Of a stretch of 17,919 nt of DNA, positions 12,585-17,919 are shown in pieces. The DNA is from Bacteroidales bacterium UBA1219 (GTDB lineage Bacteria > Bacteroidota > Bacteroidia > Bacteroidales > P3): positions 6,586 to 24,504 of the forward strand of contig DBXF01000023.1 in assembly GCA_002309295.1 (NCBI GenBank). Direction: 5' to 3'. The number at the start of each line of letters is the position of its first letter. Positions within the stretch are counted from its first letter, which is position 1. The position numbers were made by a program, and so were the translations under genes. The notes beneath the pieces were generated by a model, which saw only the letters and a program-made list of their open reading frames with translations, was not told the origin of the DNA and ran no database searches.

Positions 12585-15179
12585 ATGAATCTTAACAATT
12601 TTACAATCAAAGCACAAGAGGCCGTGCAGAAAGCACAGGAGATAGCCGTGTCGCGTCAGCATCAGGCCATCGAGACAGCGCACCTGCTCAAAGGCATCCT
12701 TACTGTGGATGAGAACGTTACGCCTTTTCTGCTGAAGAAAATGGAGGTGAACGTTGTCAACCTCGGCAGGGCTGTGGACAGTCTCCTCGACTCGTTGCCC
12801 AAGGTGGCCGGCGGCTCCATGTACCTCTCCTCGGCGGCCAACACTGCCCTTGTGAAGGCCAACCAGAAGGCCACCGACATGAAAGACGAGTTTGTGTCGC
12901 TCGAGCACCTGCTTGTGGGTCTGCTCCAAGCGGGCGACAACGTTTCGCAGATGCTCAAGGACGCCGGCGTTACCGAAAAGGACCTGATGAAAGCCATCGC
13001 CGACCTGCGGCAGGGCTCCAAAGTCACGTCGCAGAGCGCCGAGAACACCTTCAACGCCCTCAACAAATACGCCAAAAACCTCAACCAGCTGGCCCAGGCC
13101 GGCAAGCTCGACCCCGTTATCGGCCGCGACGACGAGATACGCCGTGTGCTGCAGATACTCAGCCGACGCACCAAAAACAACCCTATACTCATAGGCGAGC
13201 CTGGCGTTGGTAAGACGGCCATCGCCGAAGGCCTTGCACACCGTATCGTTAGCGGCGACGTGCCGGAGAATCTTAAAAACAAAACCCTCTACTCCCTCGA
13301 CATGGGCGCACTTATCGCCGGTGCCAAGTACAAAGGCGAGTTCGAGGAGCGTCTGAAAAGCGTTATCCGCGAAATCAACGAAGCCGACGGCGACATCATC
13401 CTCTTCATCGACGAAATCCACACCCTTGTAGGTGCCGGCGGCGGCGAAGGGGCCATGGATGCGGCCAACATCCTGAAACCCGCCCTTGCCCGTGGCGAGC
13501 TCCGTGCCATCGGTGCCACCACCTTGGCGGAATATCAGAAATATTTCGAGAAGGACAAAGCCTTGGAACGCCGTTTCCAGAGCGTGCTCATCGACGAGCC
13601 CAACGTGGCCGACACCATCTCCATCCTGCGTGGACTGAAGGAACGCTACGAGGTGCACCACAAAGTGCGTATCAAGGACGAGGCCATCATAGCCGCCGCC
13701 GAGCTGTCGCACCGCTACATCAGCGACCGTTTCCTTCCCGACAAGGCCATCGACCTTATCGACGAGGCTGCCGCACGTCTGCGTCTGCAGATCGACTCCG
13801 TGCCCGAGGAACTCGACGAGATAGAGCGTAAGATACGTCAGCTGGAGATAGAACGCGAGGCCATCCGCCGCGAAAACGACGAGGAAAAACTGCACAACCT
13901 CTCGATGGAGATTTCCAACCTCTCGGAAGAACGTAACCGCCTGAAATCCAAATGGCAGTCGGAGAAAACCGTGGTGGAGAACATACAGGCCGAGGTGAAA
14001 AACATCGAGTCGTACAAGTTCGAAGCCGAACAGGCCGAACGCTCCGGCGACTATGGCAAGGTGGCCGAACTGCGCTACGGCAAAATAAAGAACGCCGAAC
14101 GCCACGTGGACGAGCTGAAACAGCAACTCAAGGAGCTGCAAGTGGACTCCGCCATGATCAACGAGGAGGTGGACAGCGAGCAGATTGCCGAAATAGTGGC
14201 CAAATGGACTGGCATTCCCGTAACCCGTATGCTGCAGAGCGAGCGCGAGCGTCTGCTCAACCTCGAAACCGAGCTGCACAAACGCGTGGTGGGACAGGAC
14301 GAAGCCATCGAGGTGATTTCCAACGCCATACGTCGTAACCGTACAGGACTTAGCGACAGCAAACGGCCTATAGGCTCCTTCATCTTCCTCGGCACCACTG
14401 GCGTGGGAAAGACAGAGCTTGCCAAATCGTTGGCCGAAGTGCTGTTCGACGACGAGAATATGATGGTGCGTATCGACATGAGCGAATATCAGGAACGTCA
14501 CTCCGTGTCGCGACTCATCGGGGCGCCTCCGGGATATGTGGGCTACGACGAGAGCGGCCAGCTAACCGAGGCCGTGCGCCGCAAACCCTATTCCATAGTG
14601 CTTTTCGACGAGATAGAGAAAGCCCATCCCGACGTGTTCAACATACTGCTGCAGGTGCTGGAGGACGGCCGACTGACCGACAACAAAGGACGTGTGGCCG
14701 ATTTCAAGAACACCATCATCATTATGACCTCCAACATGGGCTCCAACGTCATTCAAGAAAAACTTGCCAACATCGACGAGATAAACTCCGAATACGTCAT
14801 CGAAGAGACTAAGAACGAGGTGCTTGGACTGCTGCGGAAAAGCCTCCGTCCCGAATTCCTCAACCGTATCGACGAAATAATAATGTTCCGTCCGCTTACG
14901 CAGAAACAGATAAAGGACGTGGTGCGGATACAGATGAACAACGTTGCCAAAACTCTGGAAGCCAACGATATACTCATCTCCACCACAGAGGAGGCCATCA
15001 GCGAGCTAGCACGTATCGGCTACGACCCCACAATGGGCGCCCGTCCTGTTAAACGTGTGATACAGAAAGAGATACTCAACGAGCTTTCGCGCGAGATACT
15101 GGAGGAAAAGATCAACCGCTCCGACAATATTGTCATCGACGTGTTCGACGGCAAGTTCGTCTTCTACAACGCCAAATAA
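12585..15179 (+). CDS. clpB: ATP-dependent disaggregase chaperone ClpB
   Basis: An 864-residue Hsp100 ATPase that pulls polypeptides out of aggregates together with the DnaK system in the cytosol. The order is complete: Clp N-domain (about 1-145), first AAA+ module with Walker A GEPGVGKT (204-211) and Walker B IILFIDE (271-277), and the pore-loop-type segment GAKYKGEFEERLK. A coiled-coil middle domain (about 410-525, rich in Glu, Lys and Arg) separates this from the second AAA+ module, with Walker A GTTGVGKT (603-610), Walker B SIVLFDE (670-676) and the pore loop GAPPGYVGYDE. The middle domain distinguishes ClpB from ClpA and supports the name. Length is usual for the family (850-870). The MNLNNFTIKAQEAVQ start is the normal one. 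A strong terminator follows 23 bases after the stop codon. Confidence 0.97.
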   Translation: MNLNNFTIKAQEAVQKAQEIAVSRQHQAIETAHLLKGILTVDENVTPFLLKKMEVNVVNLGRAVDSLLDSLPKVAGGSMYLSSAANTALVKANQKATDMKDEFVSLEHLLVGLLQAGDNVSQMLKDAGVTEKDLMKAIADLRQGSKVTSQSAENTFNALNKYAKNLNQLAQAGKLDPVIGRDDEIRRVLQILSRRTKNNPILIGEPGVGKTAIAEGLAHRIVSGDVPENLKNKTLYSLDMGALIAGAKYKGEFEERLKSVIREINEADGDIILFIDEIHTLVGAGGGEGAMDAANILKPALARGELRAIGATTLAEYQKYFEKDKALERRFQSVLIDEPNVADTISILRGLKERYEVHHKVRIKDEAIIAAAELSHRYISDRFLPDKAIDLIDEAAARLRLQIDSVPEELDEIERKIRQLEIEREAIRRENDEEKLHNLSMEISNLSEERNRLKSKWQSEKTVVENIQAEVKNIESYKFEAEQAERSGDYGKVAELRYGKIKNAERHVDELKQQLKELQVDSAMINEEVDSEQIAEIVAKWTGIPVTRMLQSERERLLNLETELHKRVVGQDEAIEVISNAIRRNRTGLSDSKRPIGSFIFLGTTGVGKTELAKSLAEVLFDDENMMVRIDMSEYQERHSVSRLIGAPPGYVGYDESGQLTEAVRRKPYSIVLFDEIEKAHPDVFNILLQVLEDGRLTDNKGRVADFKNTIIIMTSNMGSNVIQEKLANIDEINSEYVIEETKNEVLGLLRKSLRPEFLNRIDEIIMFRPLTQKQIKDVVRIQMNNVAKTLEANDILISTTEEAISELARIGYDPTMGARPVKRVIQKEILNELSREILEEKINRSDNIVIDVFDGKFVFYNAK

Positions 15180-15202
15180 CTGTTTTTTTACACCATCCCA
15201 TT

Positions 15203-15233
15203 AGAGACGTTTCCCCGAAACGTCTCTTTTTTT
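15203..15233 (+). terminator. Rho-independent terminator after clpB
   Basis: A 10-bp perfect stem, agagacgttt (15203-15212) with aaacgtctct (15218-15227), a ccccg loop and a run of seven T (15227-15233). It is almost the same sequence as the terminator after the fic gene. Confidence 0.9.
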
Positions 15234-15344
15234 GTGCAGTTGTTAAGTTACCCCTTTGCGGTGAAAAAAGGACGAAACAGAAGGGTGCTTTGTTTTATAA
15301 TCACGTCAAAAAATGAAGCGAATAATAGCATTTTTTACATCAAA

Positions 15345-15376
15345 TTTGGAAAATTGCAATAAATTTTGTAATTTTG
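15345..15376 (+). promoter_or_regulatory. Promoter of the Fic protein gene (-33 and -7 elements)
   Basis: TTTG (15345-15348), a 20-base spacer and TAATTTTG (15369-15376) form a perfect Bacteroidota promoter. Transcription would start around 15383, which rules out the upstream TTG codon at 15374 and supports the ATG at 15422. Confidence 0.78.
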
Positions 15377-15421
15377 CAGCGAAAAAAGTCGATAATTATA
15401 TCAAAAATTAAAGCAATTATT

Positions 15422-16531
15422 ATGGCCCACCCTGTATGGATATGGCAATATGCGCAATGGCCTCATTTTTGTTGGAACGACAGCAGTTTGATAGGACTTT
15501 TGGCACGTGTGCACGAAAAGCAAGGCCGTTTGGTTGGAATGATGGACAGCCTTGGATTTGAGACGCAGTCGGCTTCGTCGTTGGACGCGCTCACCGAGGA
15601 TGTTCTGCGAAACGCCGAGATAGAAGGCCTTTTGCTCAACAAAGAACACATACGCTCGTCCGTGGCGAGGCATTTGGGCATCGATTTGTCGGGAGCTGCG
15701 GGCACCGACCATTACAGCGAGGGCGTGGTGCAGGTGCTTATGGATGCCGTTAATCACGCCGACGAGCCTTTGACCGAGGAACGCCTTTTCAATTGGCATT
15801 CGGCGCTTTTCCCCACTGGCCGGAGTGGCATCACGCCGATAACCGTAAGTGCCTACCGCACAGGCGACGAGCCAATGTTGGTGGTGAGCGGTGCCATGGG
15901 CAGGGAACGTGTGCACTACGAGGCCCCGCCGTCGGACAGGGTGACCGAGGAAATGCGGAAATTCCTGCAATGGTTCAACGAGGAAAGTCCTGTCGATGAC
16001 TTGCTTAAGGCCGGAATAGCACATCTGTGGTTTGTCAATATCCACCCCTTCGACGACGGCAACGGCAGGCTTACGCGCACCCTTACCGATATGCTTCTGG
16101 CACGTGCCGACGGCCAGCCCAAACGCTTTTACAGCATGTCGGCGGCTATACTGAGGAATAAAAACTCTTACTACGACACATTGGAATACACAGGCAAGCA
16201 CGGCCTCGATATCACCCAGTGGCTTATGTGGTTTTTGCAGACGTTGGAGTACGCAATCGACACCGCCCACGAGCGTACTACGCAGGTATTGCATAAGGCA
16301 CTTTTTTGGCAGCGGCATCGCGACAAAGTGCTGAACGATAGGCAGATAAAGATGATTAACCGTCTTTGGGACGGTTTTGAGGGGAAACTGAGCACCGGCA
16401 AATGGGCTAAGATGACCAAATCGTCGCAGGCCACAGCCCTTCGTGATATTCAAGATTTGGAGGCTAAGGGCATATTGCGCAAAACCGACGACAAAGGCCG
16501 AAATGTTGGCTATGAGTTGATAAAAGGCTGA
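15422..16531 (+). CDS. Fic-domain protein (DUF4172 + Fic + winged helix), probable AMP transferase
   Basis: A 369-residue cytosolic protein. The N-terminal part (MAHPVWIWQYAQWPHFCW) is the DUF4172 domain that accompanies many bacterial Fic proteins. The Fic core carries the full catalytic motif HPFDDGNGRLTR (H208 to R219), so it should be able to transfer AMP from ATP to a hydroxyl of a target protein. A winged-helix-like C-terminal domain (about 304-369, LNDRQIKMINRL...SSQATALRDIQDLEAKGIL) may bind DNA or mediate dimerisation. The N-terminal inhibitory helix is visible as NAEIEG (64-69). The family pattern is (S/T)xxxE(G/N), so here Asn replaces Ser/Thr while the inhibitory Glu E68 remains. 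No antitoxin gene is adjacent, consistent with self-inhibition in cis. It has its own promoter and terminator. The target protein is unknown. Confidence 0.9.
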   Translation: MAHPVWIWQYAQWPHFCWNDSSLIGLLARVHEKQGRLVGMMDSLGFETQSASSLDALTEDVLRNAEIEGLLLNKEHIRSSVARHLGIDLSGAAGTDHYSEGVVQVLMDAVNHADEPLTEERLFNWHSALFPTGRSGITPITVSAYRTGDEPMLVVSGAMGRERVHYEAPPSDRVTEEMRKFLQWFNEESPVDDLLKAGIAHLWFVNIHPFDDGNGRLTRTLTDMLLARADGQPKRFYSMSAAILRNKNSYYDTLEYTGKHGLDITQWLMWFLQTLEYAIDTAHERTTQVLHKALFWQRHRDKVLNDRQIKMINRLWDGFEGKLSTGKWAKMTKSSQATALRDIQDLEAKGILRKTDDKGRNVGYELIKG

Positions 16532-16551
16532 CAGATATTGTTTTGAGATGT

Positions 16552-16581
16552 AGAGACGTTTCCCGAAACGTCTCTTTTTTT
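16552..16581 (+). terminator. Rho-independent terminator after the fic gene
   Basis: A 10-bp stem, agagacgttt (16552-16561) with aaacgtctct (16566-16575), a cccg loop and seven T (16575-16581). Both arms, the T run and the following gtg are the same as in the clpB terminator; only the loop is one base shorter. Confidence 0.9.
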
Positions 16582-16610
16582 GTGCCCTATAGCGGAATAC
16601 ATTTTTGCAT

Positions 16611-16641
16611 TTTGCTAATCCGAAAAAAAAGTGTAAATTTG
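16611..16641 (+). promoter_or_regulatory. Promoter of the small membrane protein gene
   Basis: TTTG (16611-16614), a 19-base spacer and TAAATTTG (16634-16641). The ATG at 16676 follows 34 bases later. The position argues against the upstream TTG start at 16646, which would lie within a few bases of the transcription start. Confidence 0.75.
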
Positions 16642-16675
16642 CAGTTTGTTAATAAACATAACGAAAATACTAAAT

Positions 16676-16981
16676 ATGCAAGAAACAATCAAAAACCAAG
16701 AAAAAAAAGTTCTGTCGGATTCTAGAAATGGAATGATATGTGGAATCTGTTCATTGAACCAATTCTGGAGTTTATCGAATATAAAAGTTACTTCGATTGC
16801 AGCTGTTTTAATTGCCATATTTGGACTGATATTTTCTATAAAGGCAAAAAAAATGTATAAAAATGCTCCTTCGAAATACTTGGGTTCAGGCATGGCAACG
16901 GCTGGATTGATTACATCTATAATAGGTTTAGTACTTGGTTTGTTTTTCGTCTATTATGCTTTTCTGCGTGTTAGATTTTAA
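16676..16981 (+). CDS. Small two-helix membrane protein, DUF4190/CCC-motif-like
   Basis: A 101-residue protein with a polar N-terminus (1-18), a cysteine-containing segment (MICGICSL, 20-27) and two membrane helices, about 39-55 (TSIAAVLIAIFGLIFSI) and 72-97 (GMATAGLITSIIGLVLGLFF). A basic linker, KAKKMYKNAPSKYLGSG, joins them. The layout of two helices around a KAKKMYKNAP-like loop resembles small Bacteroidota membrane proteins of the DUF4190 or 'CCC motif' kind, though the cysteine cluster here is reduced. The function of that group is not known to me. The codon use is much more A+T rich than in clpB, fic or gcvP around it, which could mean recent acquisition or weak selection. The start is chosen from the promoter position. 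It looks monocistronic. Confidence 0.65.
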   Translation: MQETIKNQEKKVLSDSRNGMICGICSLNQFWSLSNIKVTSIAAVLIAIFGLIFSIKAKKMYKNAPSKYLGSGMATAGLITSIIGLVLGLFFVYYAFLRVRF

Positions 16982-17019
16982 ATCGTTTGAAAAATCCCTC
17001 AACTATCAAAAAAAATACG

Positions 17020-17027
17020 TACATTTG
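17020..17027 (+). promoter_or_regulatory. -7 promoter element for gcvP
   Basis: TACATTTG is a perfect TAnnTTTG, 46 bases before the gcvP start codon at 17074. No TTTG is seen at the usual -33 spacing; the nearest, at 16986, is 30 bases upstream. Confidence 0.55.
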
Positions 17028-17073
17028 CAACGCTGAAAAAAATAAGTTTATAAACAAAAATAAACAGTAAAAT

Positions 17074-17919
17074 AATGATTACCAATAATTTCACACCGCG
17101 CCACAATGGCGTTTCCAAGTCTGCGGACGAGGAAAAGATGCTTAAAGCCATCGGAGTGTCGTCCATGGACGAGCTTATCGACAAAACCGTTCCCGCAGCC
17201 ATCCGTCTGCCCAAACCCCTCAATCTGCCCGAGGGTATGAACGAATACGAGTTCCTCAACCACGTTAAGGCTCTCGCTTCCAAAAACAAGATTTACAAGA
17301 CTTATATCGGCATGGGTTACTACAACACCATAACCCCCGCCGTGATACTGCGCAACATCTTCGAAAATCCGGGCTGGTACACCGCCTACACTCCGTATCA
17401 GACCGAGATTTCGCAAGGCCGTTTGGAAGCCCTGATGACTTTCCAGACCATGGTCGCCGATATGACCAAGATGCCTTTGGCCAACGCATCGCTGCTCGAC
17501 GAAGCCACCGCCGGCGGCGAGTGTATGCTGATGTTCTACAACTCGCGTTCGCGTCAGGCCGTTAAGGACAATGTCTGCAAGCTTTTCGTTGCCGACGACG
17601 TGTTCCCCCAGACCATCGACGTTATCCGCACCAACGCCGCTCCCCGCGGTATAGAAGTTGTTGTTGGAAAAGTCTCCGAAATTCAGCTCGACGCCACCTA
17701 TTTCGGCGCCATTCTGCAATATCCCAACCAATGGGGCGAAATCACCGACTACACCCAGTTCATCGCCGACGCCAAGGCTAAAGGCATTTTCGTGGGTATG
17801 TCCGCCGACCTGATGGCCCTGGCTCTGCTCAAGGCTCCCGGCGAACTCGGCGCCGACTGCGTTTTCGGCACCACACAGCGTTTCGGTATCCCCATGGGCT
17901 TCGGCGGTCCTTCCGCAGC
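17074..17919 (+). CDS. gcvP: Glycine dehydrogenase (decarboxylating), P-protein, N-terminal part cut by the window edge
   Basis: The frame is open from the ATG at 17074 to the end of the window, giving 282 residues. They match the N-terminal half of glycine cleavage P-protein, the pyridoxal-phosphate enzyme that decarboxylates glycine and passes the aminomethyl group to the lipoyl arm of GcvH. Recognisable family segments are FTPRHNG near the start, SMDELIDKTVP, YIGMGYYNTITPAVILRNI, NPGWYTAYTPYQTEISQGRLEAL, NASLLDEATAGGECM and, at the edge, FGTTQRFGIPMGFGGP. These belong to the non-PLP-binding N-terminal half; the catalytic lysine would be in the unseen part. Bacteroidota usually have a single chain of about 950 residues, but a split two-subunit enzyme cannot be excluded here. 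It has its own -7 element and lies 92 bases after the small membrane protein gene. Confidence 0.95.

Noticed and set aside
12486..14501. Minus-strand open frame of about 670 codons opposite clpB
   Set aside because: Antisense to a perfectly conserved ClpB. No motif or promoter was seen, and the composition is typical of a shadow frame.
15374..15421. Upstream TTG start adding 16 residues to the Fic protein
   Set aside because: The TTG is part of the -7 promoter element, so it would not be in the transcript. The family start MAHPVWIW fits the ATG at 15422.
15401..16453. 350-codon minus-strand open frame opposite the Fic gene
   Set aside because: Antisense to a gene with an intact catalytic motif, promoter and terminator; no recognisable domain.
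17048..17731. Minus-strand open frame opposite the start of gcvP
   Set aside because: The plus strand is unmistakably P-protein; the minus frame is a shadow.

Overview
This window reads as a chromosomal fragment of a Bacteroidota bacterium, most likely of the Bacteroidales. Eight TAnnTTTG -7 promoter elements lie just upstream of genes, and several have a TTTG element 19-22 bases further up; this is the promoter type of that phylum. Two 1030-residue proteins end in a type B (CHU_C-like) C-terminal domain of type IX secretion, MnmD stands alone without a MnmC1 part, and a lipoprotein plus polyprenyl glycosylphosphotransferase pair is also typical. The species cannot be named from the sequence.

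Layout. Positions 1-614 (minus strand) hold the first 23 codons of radA, running off the left edge, preceded by a YfcE-type phosphoesterase. Positions 773-4028 (plus) form a compact three-gene run: an EamA/DMT transporter, a two-domain lipoprotein, and a polyprenyl glycosylphosphotransferase that starts exopolysaccharide or O-antigen synthesis. Positions 4095-4574 (minus) encode an exported thioredoxin-fold protein with a WCPWC site. Positions 4825-5538 (plus) encode MnmD, a tRNA wobble-uridine methyltransferase. A 240-bp intergenic cluster of hairpins follows.

Positions 5783-12283 (minus) carry two tandem paralogous genes for giant secreted multidomain proteins, each with its own promoter. 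Their 3' ends, including the noncoding downstream flank, are nearly identical in DNA, which points to tandem duplication followed by local gene conversion. This is the most unusual part of the window.

Positions 12585-15179 (plus) encode ClpB. It is followed by a Fic-domain AMP transferase (15422-16531), a small two-helix membrane protein (16676-16981) and the start of gcvP (17074 to the right edge). clpB and fic end in almost identical rho-independent terminators. Apart from the tandem pair and the transporter-lipoprotein-glycosylphosphotransferase run, the genes look like independent transcription units mixing housekeeping and cell-surface functions. No phage, transposase, CRISPR array, tRNA or rRNA was seen.
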